A stretch of DNA of 64,000 nucleotides. Source: Flavobacterium ginsengisoli (GTDB taxonomy: Bacteria > Bacteroidota > Bacteroidia > Flavobacteriales > Flavobacteriaceae). Under the pieces are notes generated by a model. It was given only the letters and a program-made list of their open reading frames with translations. It was not told the origin of the DNA and did not search any database. This document shows, in pieces, positions 27,834-36,150 of this stretch. Every line of letters begins with the position of its first letter. Position 1 is the first letter of the stretch. The translations under genes were made by a program, and so were the position numbers. The stretch covers positions 4,563,501 through 4,627,500 of the forward strand of contig NZ_CP121110.1 in the NCBI RefSeq assembly GCF_029625315.1, read 5' to 3'.

Positions 27834-27869
27834 AAAAAAAGGCCAAGTAAAATAATTACTTGACCTTTT
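27834..27869 (-). terminator. Terminator after tRNA-Lys copy 1
   Basis: On the minus strand AAAGGTCAAGTAA pairs with TTACTTGGCCTTT, followed by T7. It is homologous to the hairpin after tRNA-Lys copy 2 at 29487. Confidence 0.8.
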
Positions 27870-27870
27870 G

Positions 27871-27943
27871 TGACCCGACTGGGGCTCGAACCCAGGACCC
27901 CATCATTAAAAGTGATGTGCTCTACCGACTGAGCTATCGAGTC
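27871..27943 (-). tRNA. tRNA-Lys (anticodon TTT), copy 1
   Basis: A 73-base cloverleaf: acceptor GACTCGA with TCGGGTC, D-arm GCTCAGTCGGTAGAGC, anticodon loop CTTTTAA (TTT, Lys), T-arm CTGGGTTCGAGCCCCAG, discriminator A. CCA is not encoded. It is identical to copies 2 and 3 at 29524 and 29637 and has its own promoter upstream. Confidence 0.97.
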
Positions 27944-27964
27944 TTCATTTCTTCAATGAGGGTG

Positions 27965-27994
27965 CAAATATAAGGACTTTATTTAGCTTCACAA
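27965..27994 (-). promoter_or_regulatory. tRNA-Lys copy 1 promoter (TTG-N19-TATATTTG-GCACCC-type)
   Basis: On the minus strand TTG, 19 bases, then TATATTTG running on into CACCCTCATTG. The tRNA 5' end is 21 bases past the -7 box. The CACCC tail matches the rRNA promoters at the other end of the window. Confidence 0.8.
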
Positions 27995-28102
27995 GTCTTT
28001 TTTGAATGAATTTTGAAATAAAGTTTAGAAAGATCGGTAAGGTGTTGTTTTATAGTGGAATAAAATTTATTGTTTTTAAGTGTATAAAAATGATGATAGA
28101 TT

Positions 28103-29250
28103 TTAATCGTATTTGTCTTGCAATCTAAATTTTGTATTGAAATTATTTACCGTTAAAAAGTTGTATCCGATGTCGATAGTTTTGTTTTTAAATTTAAAAT
28201 ACCTTCCATCGGTATGAACTATTTCTTTTCTGTCTTCATCATTCCAAAATTCAATATAGTATTTGTACTCAAATGTGTCGTTTGTTTGTTTGCCTTTGAA
28301 AATTTCTGTGAATAAATAATAGCTTTCAGATTTTGTCAAATCACAAATTTGGTTTCCTTTTTTGAAACTGATTCGCCATATCGGAAATAGAAGTTCTTCT
28401 GTTTTTATAGGAGACAGTTTTATTTGCTGGTATAAATATCGAATAGGAGTGTAAGCCCAAACGAAAGTGGCCGGGATTGTCTTCCGTAATCACTAATCGA
28501 CTTCGCGATTTTATTGTTTTTTACAAATGTTACTGTAATAGTTTCGTCATCTGTCCAGCTTCCTTCATAATTATCTTTAAGATTCATTATGTCTGCTTTT
28601 TTAAGATTGGTTTGGACTTTTTGATACTGACTCTTGGTGATATGAGATTTATAAAAGCCATTTTGTGTGTTGTAATGTTGGCCAAAATAGATAATATTGC
28701 CATTATTGTCAATACTTATATTTAAAACAGGACAAGAACCATAACAACCTGAAGAAGAAAGGATAATTTGATCGTAATTCTCATCTGGATTAATCTTGTA
28801 ATTTGTTCTTGCGTATTTTGCAAAGATACTATCATCTATTTTTGTTGTTAATGTATCTCCAAGAATAGATTCTATTTTCTGATTTTTCCAGGTTTTGCTT
28901 TCTAAATCAAAAATTTTCAGACTATCATTTTCGATTTTATATTTAGTTTCAGTACCTAAAAAATAAGTCTTTCTATTTTCTCTTTCTTGAGTTTTAATCA
29001 TTTTAAAATAACCAGATTTATATTCGGTAATATTGTTTTCTAAAAAAGTATATCCCTCTTTGTGCGAACCAAATGGAGGAGGTGGTGGAGGAATATTATG
29101 GTTATTATTTGTCAGTGGTTTTCGCTGATCATCTGTCTTAATGTAGATCCATTCTCCAAGAATATCTTTTTGTAGTTTTTTATCATTATTCGTCTGACAA
29201 GAATATAGAATGAAAAATAGTATGAGATATAATACTGGTGTTGGCTTCAT
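28103..29250 (-). CDS. DUF6438-domain lipoprotein (one-base frameshift)
   Basis: With one base restored near 28440 the protein is 382 residues. It has a lipoprotein signal (VLYLILFFILYSCQTNNDK) and a lipocalin-like segment at about 25-150 (LGEWIYIKTDDQRKPL, then GYTFLENNITEYKSGYF). The DUF6438 domain follows (YDQIILSSSGCYGSCPVLNISIDNNGNIIYFGQHY with paired Cys; TITVTFVKNNKIAKSISDYG). After the break the other frame carries on with RYLYQQIKLSPIKTEELLFP to NFNTKFRLQDKYD. Function is unknown; it should sit on the periplasmic or outer membrane face. The 28340-28419 stretch between the two open frames belongs to this gene. Confidence 0.7.
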
Positions 29251-29310
29251 AATATTTATTTCGATTATTGTAATTTTTGGTTTGTAGTAATGTAAATATA
29301 ATCGATTTTG

Positions 29311-29349
29311 AAGGAAGTTTTTAAAGGAAGTTTTTAAAGGAAGTTTTGA
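29311..29349. repeat. 13-bp tandem repeat, three units
   Basis: AAGGAAGTTTTTA occurs three times head-to-tail; the third unit ends TTTTGA. It lies upstream of the DUF6438 gene on its promoter side. Confidence 0.85.
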
Positions 29350-29352
29350 AAT

Positions 29353-29393
29353 AAAAAAAGCGGAAATCTTTAACTAATAAAGATTTCCGCTTT
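29353..29393 (-). terminator. Terminator after tRNA-Leu
   Basis: On the minus strand AAAGCGGAAATCTTT pairs with AAAGATTTCCGCTTT, followed by a T-run, four bases after the tRNA 3' end. Confidence 0.85.
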
Positions 29394-29396
29394 AAG

Positions 29397-29479
29397 TGAC
29401 CATGGAGGGATTTGAACCCTCACGCCCTTACGAGCACCACCCCCTCAAGATGGCGAGTCTACCGTTTCTCCACATGGCC
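29397..29479 (-). tRNA. tRNA-Leu (anticodon GAG)
   Basis: An 83-base class II tRNA: acceptor GGCCATG with CATGGTC, anticodon stem CCATC/GGTGG with loop TTGAGGG (GAG), a long variable arm (TGCTCGTAAGGGCG), T-arm GAGGGTTCAAATCCCTC, discriminator A. No promoter is visible between it and tRNA-Lys copy 2, but a terminator-like hairpin is. Confidence 0.93.
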
Positions 29480-29486
29480 TCAAAAG

Positions 29487-29522
29487 AAAAAAGGTCGAGT
29501 AAAATAAATTACCCGACCTTTT
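29487..29522 (-). terminator. Terminator-like hairpin between tRNA-Lys copy 2 and tRNA-Leu
   Basis: On the minus strand AAAGGTCGGGTAA pairs with TTACTCGACCTTT, followed by T6. It is homologous to the hairpin at 27834. The tRNA-Leu gene lies just beyond it. Confidence 0.75.
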
Positions 29523-29523
29523 G

Positions 29524-29596
29524 TGACCCGACTGGGGCTCGAACCCAGGACCCCATCATTAAAAGTGATGTGCTCTACCGACTGAGCTATCGAGTC
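29524..29596 (-). tRNA. tRNA-Lys (anticodon TTT), copy 2
   Basis: Identical 73-base sequence to copies 1 and 3. It is 40 bases downstream of copy 3 with no recognisable promoter in between, so it is probably co-transcribed with it. Confidence 0.97.
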
Positions 29597-29636
29597 ATTG
29601 CTTTCAAGAAATTTAATTTGTTAATCACAAAATTTG

Positions 29637-29709
29637 TGACCCGACTGGGGCTCGAACCCAGGACCCCATCATTAAAAGTGATGTGCTCTACCGACTGAGC
29701 TATCGAGTC
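29637..29709 (-). tRNA. tRNA-Lys (anticodon TTT), copy 3
   Basis: Identical to copies 1 and 2. This copy is first in the transcript and carries the promoter at 29733-29764. Confidence 0.97.
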
Positions 29710-29732
29710 ATTTAATTTCTTGAATGCGGGTG

Positions 29733-29764
29733 CAAATATAAGGAGTTTTTTTTGAAGTTTCCAA
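29733..29764 (-). promoter_or_regulatory. tRNA-Lys cluster promoter (TTG-N21-TATATTTG-GCACCCGC)
   Basis: On the minus strand TTGG, spacer of 21 bases, TATATTTG, then immediately CACCCGCATTC. The tRNA starts 23 bases after the -7 box. It has the same -7 plus GCACCCGC block as rRNA promoters P1 and P3. Confidence 0.85.
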
Positions 29765-29835
29765 GCTATTTTATCATAAATTTGTCTTTTTTTTAGAAAA
29801 ATTCTCAAATGCTTAGTTTATAAGGTTTTATTAAT

Positions 29836-30354
29836 ATGAAAAAAATTGTGTTGTTAGGTTATATGGGCTGCGGAAAGTCTACTATTGCCCAAAATTTGTC
29901 AAAAATTACAAATATTCCGTTCTTAGATTTAGATAAATGCATCGAAGAAAGAGCAAATTTATCCATAAATGAGATTTTTGAGAAGCATGGAGAAGTGCAT
30001 TTTCGAAAATTAGAGCACCAAATGTTCGTCGAATTGCTAGAATCTTCAGATAATAATATTATAGGTCTTGGAGGAGGTACTCCATGTTATGCTAATAATC
30101 ATGAATTGTTAAAAGGAGACGATGTTACTTCTATATATTTAAAAGCATCAATTGATACCTTATATAATAGATTGGTGCATAACAAAAGCAAACGCCCTTT
30201 GATTGCTAATATGAATGAGGAAGAAATGAAAGAGTTTATCGCGAAACATTTATTCGACAGAAGTTATTATTACAATCAGGCAAAACATAAAGTTTCAGTT
30301 GATGATAAATCTGTCGAAGAAACGGTTCAGGATATTTTAGAAATATTAGCTTAA
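29836..30354 (+). CDS. aroK: Shikimate kinase
   Basis: This 172-residue P-loop kinase has Walker A LLGYMGCGKST at residues 6-16, the shikimate-binding Asp in FLDLDKCIEE, FRKLEHQMF (Arg contacting shikimate), the GLGGGTPC loop, and the lid region NKSKRPLI. It phosphorylates shikimate in the pathway to chorismate and aromatic amino acids. It overlaps the end of the convergent PRTase gene by nine bases. Confidence 0.93.
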   Translation: MKKIVLLGYMGCGKSTIAQNLSKITNIPFLDLDKCIEERANLSINEIFEKHGEVHFRKLEHQMFVELLESSDNNIIGLGGGTPCYANNHELLKGDDVTSIYLKASIDTLYNRLVHNKSKRPLIANMNEEEMKEFIAKHLFDRSYYYNQAKHKVSVDDKSVEETVQDILEILA

Positions 30355-30847
30355 AGAAGCATAATCGCCATTTTCTGAATTGAAAACTACTTGGACATGC
30401 TCTAATAAAGAAGTTGAAAGCGAGATTCCTTTAAAATCTGCTTTTACTGGATATTTTTTATGATTTCGATCAACAAGTACAGCTGTTTTGAATTTTTTAA
30501 GCGGAACGTCTAAGAAATGACGAACAGCATAGATTAATGTAGTTCCTGAGTTTAAGACATCATCAACCAGAACTAACCCTTTGTTTTTGTATTCTTCAGT
30601 GCTTAATGAAGTTTGTATCGCTTCTTGCGGATTTTGTTTGTTTATTTTTACTTCGCAGATTGAAACCTTTAGGGTAGAGATGCTTGCTAAGTGCCGAAGC
30701 AACTTTTTCGGCAAAAACAAATCCGTTAGAAGCAATTCCTGCAATAACAACTTCTTCTTCGTCTACAAAAGTCTCGTAAATTTGATAAGCGATACGTTTT
30801 ATTTTATGTTCGATTTCTTGATTAGTTAAGATTATATTGTTGCTCAT
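30346..30847 (-). CDS. Type I phosphoribosyltransferase, PyrR-like (one-base frameshift)
   Basis: With one surplus base removed near 30682 this is a 166-residue phosphoribosyltransferase. The N-terminal part is ILTNQEIEHKIKRIAYQIYE and VVIAGIASNGFVFAEKVASAL; the C-terminal part ISTLKVSICEVKINKQNPQ leads to the PRPP-binding motif LVLVDDVLNSGTTLIYAV. The overall layout is that of PyrR/hypoxanthine-type enzymes; the base specificity cannot be told. As given, the frame is lost between SALSK and ISTLK. The stop is at 30346, shared in a convergent overlap with aroK. Confidence 0.8.
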
Positions 30848-30909
30848 GATATATTTTTTTGCTAATGTACAAATTTATTGAAAGTCCTATTTTTTATTGC
30901 AATTACTAT

Positions 30910-31308
30910 TTAAAGATCGTCATGGTCTTCATCATCTTCATGAACATCATCTCCGTAATCGTCAATGTCTCTTCGGTCTTTTTTAGTTGGACGTCCGGCA
31001 CCAGTTCTTCTAGAATGTTCTTTAGATAGTTTTAACATCTCTAAATGGGCAAAAGCTTCTGGTGGAGTTTCGTTTTTTTGATAAATATCTACCAATTTTG
31101 CGCCAACTCGATTTTGCGGAATATCTAAAACCGTTATAATTTGTGTAATTTGATCTTTTCTAAAGGTGATTCGGTCTGTAGGAAAAACTTCTTTTGAAGG
31201 TTTTGCAACTTGCCCATTTACAGTGATCTGATTCTTTTTGCAAGCTTCAGTAACCATGTTTCTGGTCTTGTAATAACGAACGCACCACAAGTATTTATCT
31301 ATTCTCAT
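30910..31308 (-). CDS. RNA-binding S4 domain protein (Hsp15-like)
   Basis: I prefer the ATG at 31308 (MRIDKYLWCVRYYKTRNMV), giving 132 residues; the open frame extends to 31353. The S4 domain is at residues 1-60 (TRNMVTEACKKNQITVNGQVAKPSKEVFPTDRITF). The tail is basic then acidic (RTGAGRPTKKDRRDIDDYGDDVHEDDEDHDDL). Hsp15 binds stalled 50S subunits that carry nascent chains in E. coli; this is the nearest named relative. The acidic end is a lineage feature. Confidence 0.85.
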   Translation of the reverse strand: MRIDKYLWCVRYYKTRNMVTEACKKNQITVNGQVAKPSKEVFPTDRITFRKDQITQIITVLDIPQNRVGAKLVDIYQKNETPPEAFAHLEMLKLSKEHSRRTGAGRPTKKDRRDIDDYGDDVHEDDEDHDDL

Positions 31309-31387
31309 AATTTTTCTAAAATCCAAGTTAAATTCTTTACAAAAATAAATCAATATTGTATCTTGCGCACCTAAAAAAATGATAATA

Positions 31388-32560
31388 ATGAATAAATTTA
31401 AATATTATTTTGTTTTGTTACTTGCTGGCCTTGCCATCGTTTCTTGTAATAAAAATGATGACGATAATGTAGTGGTTGTTCCTTTAAGAGATTATGCAGA
31501 GCAGTATAAGGCAGATAATGATTCGATTGAAAAATTTTTAAAGACTAATTATATTGTTGTAGATAAGACTACTTTTGATGTTAAAATAGAAAAAATTCCT
31601 GCTGGAGGAACTCAAGTTTCGATTTGGGATCAGAAAGAGTATCCCTTACAAATTAGACCCGTTTACAATCATGATGTAAATTATAAAGTTTATTATTTAT
31701 CCTTAAATAAAGGTATTGGTGATGCTCCATGTAATTTTGATGAAGTTACCGTTTCATATACAGGAAGTTTTTTAAATGGTACTCAATTTGATAGCTCCTA
31801 CGGCTTGGCGCGTAATTTTAATTTAAATATTTACGTTGCAGGGCCAGTTATAGATGGTTGGGGAGAAATTATGCCGCAATTTAAAGTAGGAATCCGTAAT
31901 CCAACTGGCGATGATGGGACTTTTAGTTATAAGGATTATGGAGCAGGAGTAATGTTTCTGCCTTCAGGTTTAGGGTATTATGGTAATCCGCCAGAAGGTA
32001 TTCCTGCGTATTCGCCTTTAGTATTTAGTTTTAAATTATTAGCTTTAAAACGATCTGATCTTGAGTATAGTTCTTCTTCACAAGCTACAGTAGGTGATGG
32101 TGTGCCATCTTATCTAGAAGATATTAATGGTGATGGATATTTATATGATCAAAGAGATACTGACAGATATCCTAATTTGCCAAAAGAGTTAATAGACGAT
32201 ACAGATGGAGACGGAATTCCTGATTTCATGGATTTTGATGACGATGGAGATGGTTATACGACGAGATTTGAAATTTCAAAACCTAGTGATCAGATTGGTT
32301 GGGGAACATTAAATGGAGAGCCTTTTAATTATGGTATTAGTTTGTATTACCCTTACAATCCAGTAGTGGATAATCCTGATACACCAAATGTAGACGAAAC
32401 AGAAATTTGGGCTATTCCAAGAAGACCAACTGGAGCACTTACAGATCCAACTAAGCCTGAGTCTATAACAAATCCTCGTAAGTTTGTTCCTGAGGATTAT
32501 ACAGCACCAGGACGTTTGAGAATTCATCTTGATAAAACATATCCTTATCAGAAAAATTAA
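31388..32560 (+). CDS. FKBP-type peptidyl-prolyl isomerase lipoprotein with calcium-type repeats
   Basis: The likely start is MNKFKYYF at 31388, giving 390 residues; an upstream ATG at 31379 is in frame. Lipobox AGLAIVSC puts the lipidated Cys at residue 20. Residues 120-225 resemble an FKBP domain (VTVSYTGSFLNGTQFDSSYG, IDGWGEIMPQFKVG, GAGVMFLPSGLGYYG, SPLVFSFKLLAL). After it come Asp-rich thrombospondin-type-3-like repeats (INGDGYLYDQRDTDRYPN, DTDGDGIPDFMDFDDDGDGY) that probably bind calcium. It should help fold envelope proteins; related lipoproteins are encoded with gliding genes in this genus. Confidence 0.85.
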   Translation: MNKFKYYFVLLLAGLAIVSCNKNDDDNVVVVPLRDYAEQYKADNDSIEKFLKTNYIVVDKTTFDVKIEKIPAGGTQVSIWDQKEYPLQIRPVYNHDVNYKVYYLSLNKGIGDAPCNFDEVTVSYTGSFLNGTQFDSSYGLARNFNLNIYVAGPVIDGWGEIMPQFKVGIRNPTGDDGTFSYKDYGAGVMFLPSGLGYYGNPPEGIPAYSPLVFSFKLLALKRSDLEYSSSSQATVGDGVPSYLEDINGDGYLYDQRDTDRYPNLPKELIDDTDGDGIPDFMDFDDDGDGYTTRFEISKPSDQIGWGTLNGEPFNYGISLYYPYNPVVDNPDTPNVDETEIWAIPRRPTGALTDPTKPESITNPRKFVPEDYTAPGRLRIHLDKTYPYQKN

Positions 32561-32573
32561 AATAAGATTTACA

Positions 32574-32617
32574 TAAAAAAAAGACCTTGAAATCAATATT
32601 TCGAGGTCTTTTTTTTA
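32574..32617 (+). terminator. Terminator after the FKBP lipoprotein gene
   Basis: AAAAGACCTTGAAAT pairs with ATTTCGAGGTCTTTT around a four-base loop, with one mismatch, followed by T8. Confidence 0.88.
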
Positions 32618-32799
32618 TGTAATATCCAAAGCTGTATAGGTTTGTTGCAATTGATGATATGTTAAAGTTTTTTTGCTTAGGTATTGTTTATTAGTTAGTT
32701 GTATTTATTGTAAGAATTATTATTGTGTTTTACGGAATGACGTAAGGAATTTATTTCTTTTGGTTTTAATTTTGAAAGAATAATATTAAAATTTACAAA

Positions 32800-33741
32800 A
32801 TGAAAAAATTAATTACATTATTTTTAGGGCTTACTATTTTGTCATGTAGTAGCGAAGATCAGGTAAATCAAGATGTTGCTTCTTCAAAAGAAACTTCAGC
32901 TTCAGTTTTAGATGGTAAAATGTTATCATTTAAAAATGAAGAGTCTTTTATTAAAGAATACTCAGATCTTGCTTTACTAGATAGTAAAGGTCTTCAGGAC
33001 TGGATTACTTCGAAAGGAGTAAATTCATTATCAAAAGTTTCTGATGAATCAACTGCTATGGAAGACGATGTTCTTTCAGAAACAAGAGTTATTTATTCAG
33101 ATGCATTAGAAGCAGTTCTAAATACTGAATCAAAAGTTAAAATTGGGGGTAAGGTATTGTGGCTTAATGGGCGTGATTTCTATATTCTATCAGAGAATGA
33201 AATTAATAAGAGTCCAAAGGAACTTATTAGTATTAAAGAAAATTTAGTAGTTTATGGTCAATTATTAAGTGTTTCGAAATCTACTAAAGATTTAACAAGT
33301 AGATATGTTATTCCAAATGAAAATAGAATTAAAACATTTGTTACAGACGAAGGTAGTTTTAATGTGCCAGGAATGAGGTATAGACATGTATTGGATTTGT
33401 ATAATGAGACAGTTCTTTTAAATAATGTTGTTTATTCAAGTAAAATGTTTTTAAGATCATTAATGCAATATCGTTCATGTTCAACTTGGAGATGTACATG
33501 GAAAACAGAATCAACTCCTATGCAAGTAGATGGTAGCAATATATCTGCAAATTCTTTGTTTTGGAATGCATCATTAGTTATGGATAGTTCGGTGTCTGGA
33601 AGTAAAACGTTTCTATTGGCTACTTGGACTCCAAAAGCGCCTTATGGTGAGCAAACTTGGTATCAAAACTTTGAAGTTTCAGGAAATTTCAAGATTTATG
33701 TAGTAAATGCTTGGCATGAAATTCCTCTTTCTTGGTATTAA
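32800..33741 (+). CDS. Lipoprotein of unknown function
   Basis: This 313-residue protein has a lipoprotein signal (KKLITLFLGLTILSCSSED, Cys 16). The middle is helical and acidic, and the end is rich in Trp and aromatic residues (YRSCSTWRCTWKTES, LLATWTPKAPYGEQTWYQNF). This resembles Bacteroidota lipoproteins of unassigned families, possibly DUF4848-like; I am not sure. It is a single gene between two terminators. Confidence 0.6.
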   Translation: MKKLITLFLGLTILSCSSEDQVNQDVASSKETSASVLDGKMLSFKNEESFIKEYSDLALLDSKGLQDWITSKGVNSLSKVSDESTAMEDDVLSETRVIYSDALEAVLNTESKVKIGGKVLWLNGRDFYILSENEINKSPKELISIKENLVVYGQLLSVSKSTKDLTSRYVIPNENRIKTFVTDEGSFNVPGMRYRHVLDLYNETVLLNNVVYSSKMFLRSLMQYRSCSTWRCTWKTESTPMQVDGSNISANSLFWNASLVMDSSVSGSKTFLLATWTPKAPYGEQTWYQNFEVSGNFKIYVVNAWHEIPLSWY

Positions 33742-33765
33742 AAGCCTAAGATGGTTGATTAAAAT

Positions 33766-33801
33766 AAAAAGCCTCGAAATGTAAATTTCGAGGCTTTTTT
33801 T
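33766..33801. terminator. Bidirectional terminator between convergent genes
   Basis: AAAAAGCCTCGAAAT pairs with ATTTCGAGGCTTTTT around a three-base loop, with poly-A on the left and poly-T on the right. It serves the lipoprotein gene and the transketolase gene. Confidence 0.9.
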
Positions 33802-33822
33802 ATAAAGTAAGAAAACGTAAAA

Positions 33823-34776
33823 TTATTTTCTTTTGATTACTCTTTCTACAGCTTCAACAATCGCTTGATTGTTTAATTTGTATTTTTCCATCAATTGTTC
33901 TGGTGTTCCAGATTCTCCAAAACTATCTTTAACTGCTACAAATTCTTGTGGAGTTGGATTGTTTAAAGCTAATACTCCAGAAACACTTTCACCAAGACCT
34001 CCAAGGTAATTGTGCTCTTCTGCAGTAACAACACATTTAGTTTTAGCAACAGATTTTAGAATAGCTTCTTCATCAAGAGGTTTAATTGTGTGGATGTTGA
34101 TTACTTCGGCAGAAATTCCTTTTGCTTCTAATGCTTCAGCAGCAATAAGAGCTTCCCAAACTAAGTGTCCTGTTGCAATAATAGTAACGTCTGTTCCTTC
34201 GTTTAACATAATTGCTTTTCCAATTACGAAAGGCTCGTCAGCAGGAGTGAAGTTTGCTACAACTGGACGTCCGAAACGTAAATAAGCTGGACCGTGATGA
34301 TCTGCTAGTGCCAAAGTTGCGGCTTTAGTTTGGTTGTAATCGCAAGTATTGATTACAGTCATTCCTGGTAACATTTTCATTAAACCAATATCTTCTAAGA
34401 TTTGGTGAGTTGCTCCGTCTTCTCCAAGAGTTAAACCAGCGTGAGAAGCACAGATTTTTACGTTTTTATCTGAGTAAGCAACAGATTGACGAATTTGGTC
34501 GTAAACTCTACCTGTAGAGAAGTTAGCAAAAGTTCCAGTAAAAGGAATTTTTCCTCCAATTGTTAAACCTGCGAGCAATTCCAATCATGTTAGCTTCAGC
34601 GATTCCGATTTGGAAAAAACGCTCTGGGTGATTTTTTTGAATTCATCAAATTTTAATGATCCAATTAAATCAGCACATAATGCAACAACATTTTCGTTTT
34701 TTTGACCTAATTCAGTCATTCCCGCTCCAAAACCAGAACGAGTATCTTTACTTCCTGTATTTTCGTATTTTTTCAT
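33823..34776 (-). CDS. Transketolase C-terminal (pyrimidine-binding) subunit (two compensating indels)
   Basis: The frame at both ends is the same, giving 317 residues from the ATG at 34776 (MKKYENTGSKDTRSGFGAGM). Between 34573 and 34635 the given frame runs into a stop, while the shifted frame reads NHPERFFQIGIAEANMIGIA, a highly conserved transketolase block. So an A8 tract has lost one base (T7 at 34632-34638), and a base has been added near 34573. The rest carries LTLGEDGATHQILEDIGLMK and TAEEHNYLGGLGE. It pairs with the N-terminal subunit upstream to make split transketolase for the pentose phosphate pathway. Confidence 0.9.
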
Positions 34777-34849
34777 TTTGTTTTTTGCTATACGCAATAG
34801 GCTGTAGGCAATAGGCTTAAAGCTTAATGCTTACTGCTTAAAGCATTTT

Positions 34850-35698
34850 TTAATAATCTGCTAAAGTTGAAATGTTTTGAGCTAAAGCACTAGCCAATTG
34901 GTCATTGTTTGGTGCTTTACCATGCCAAGCGTGAGTGTGCATCATGAAATCTACACCATTCCCCATTTCTGTATGTAATAAAATACAAACTGGTTTTCCT
35001 TTTCCTGTTCTTGATTTAGCGTCAGTTAAACCAGCAATGATAGCATCGATGCTGTTTCCTTCTTTAATTTCTAAAACATCCCAGTCAAAAGCTTCAAATT
35101 TAGCGCGAATGCTTCCCATTGGCAAAACTTCGTCAGTTGTTCCATCAATTTGTTTTCCGTTTAAGTCGATAGTTGCAATAATGTTGTCTACTTTCTTAGC
35201 AGATGCATACATGATAGCCTCCCAGTTTTGACCTTCTTGCAATTCTCCGTCTCCGTGTAAACTATATACAATATGATTGTCTTTGTTTAATTTTTTAGCT
35301 TGCGCTGCTCCAAGAGCTACAGATAAACCTTGTCCTAATGAACCAGACGCAATACGAACTCCAGGTAAACCTTCGTGTGTTGTTGGGTGTCCTTGTAAAC
35401 GAGAATCTAATAATCTGAATGTAGCTAATTCTGAAACTGGAAAATATCCGCTGCGTGCTAAAACGCTATAGAATACAGGTGAGATGTGTCCGTTTGAAAG
35501 GAAAAATAAATCTTCTCCAATTCCGTCCATGTCAAAACCTTCTTTGCGGTCCATTATATTTTGATATAGTGTAACCAAAAATTCAGTACAACCTAAAGAA
35601 CCACCTGGGTGTCCAGAGTTTACAGCATGTACCATTCTAAGAATATCTCTTCTTACTTGGATCGTTAAATCGCTTAATTGTTGTGTGTTAGGCTTCAT
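34850..35698 (-). CDS. Transketolase N-terminal (thiamine-diphosphate-binding) subunit
   Basis: This 282-residue protein has the ThDP motif GDGELQEGQNWEAIMYASAKKVDNIIATIDLNG and catalytic histidines in AVNSGHPGGSLG and GHPTTHEGLPGVRIASGSLGQGLSVALGAA. It covers only the N-terminal half of a normal transketolase; the C-terminal half is the next gene downstream. Split transketolases are common in Bacteroidota and archaea. The two genes are 73 bases apart with a repeat-rich spacer. Confidence 0.93.
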   Translation of the reverse strand: MKPNTQQLSDLTIQVRRDILRMVHAVNSGHPGGSLGCTEFLVTLYQNIMDRKEGFDMDGIGEDLFFLSNGHISPVFYSVLARSGYFPVSELATFRLLDSRLQGHPTTHEGLPGVRIASGSLGQGLSVALGAAQAKKLNKDNHIVYSLHGDGELQEGQNWEAIMYASAKKVDNIIATIDLNGKQIDGTTDEVLPMGSIRAKFEAFDWDVLEIKEGNSIDAIIAGLTDAKSRTGKGKPVCILLHTEMGNGVDFMMHTHAWHGKAPNNDQLASALAQNISTLADY

Positions 35699-35723
35699 TT
35701 TATATGTAAAAGTTAAACTGAAG

Positions 35724-35754
35724 CAAAAGTAGGCGTTATTTTGTGTGCAGACAA
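35724..35754 (-). promoter_or_regulatory. Transketolase operon promoter (TTG-N20-TACTTTTG)
   Basis: On the minus strand TTTG, 20-base spacer, TACTTTTG, then CTTCAG, 26 bases before the ATG. It is a textbook Bacteroidota promoter without the GCACCC tail of stable-RNA promoters. Confidence 0.8.
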
Positions 35755-36034
35755 ATGATTTTTTGCTTTAGTTTTACTACAATTGTTAAATTTTGCTGTT
35801 TTTTTTATGTTATGAAAAAAAATATAACGCATGTTTTTGCTTTTTGTATTTTTTAAGTGTGTTTTTTACAGTTAAGAAAAGGTTTTGCTTAACGATGCGA
35901 TTTAATGCAATTAAATAAAGAAAAACTTTCTACGGAATTTCTTAGAATTTATTGTTTTTTGATATATATATTGTTCGTTTATTAAATCTTAAAGAAATCT
36001 TAAAAAAGAATTTAGAGCGTATCATAAAACAATT

Positions 36035-36042
36035 ATATTTGC
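36035..36042 (+). promoter_or_regulatory. -7 box in the 452-base gap before the glycosyltransferase pair
   Basis: TATATTTG matches TAnnTTTG, 108 bases before the ATG at 36151; no TTG lies at standard spacing. The gap 35699-36150 otherwise holds the divergent transketolase promoter, a small GTTAAG...CTTAAC hairpin at 35871-35893 and very AT-rich sequence. No ORF is seen in it. Confidence 0.45.
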
Positions 36043-36150
36043 TCAAATTTTTTAAAAAGAAAATCTTTTATTTAGCAGGAAAAACTTTTACCTGATAATG
36101 ATTTTTAGATAGAAAATCTAATGAAACAAATACCATATAGAAACTAAAAA

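Noticed and set aside
29396..29808. ORFs over the tRNA-Lys/Leu cluster
   Set aside because: They are read through tRNA genes and have no protein features.
33823..34797. Transketolase as two separate small proteins or a pseudogene
   Set aside because: The frame is identical on both sides and the intervening shifted frame encodes a conserved block; two compensating indels explain it.
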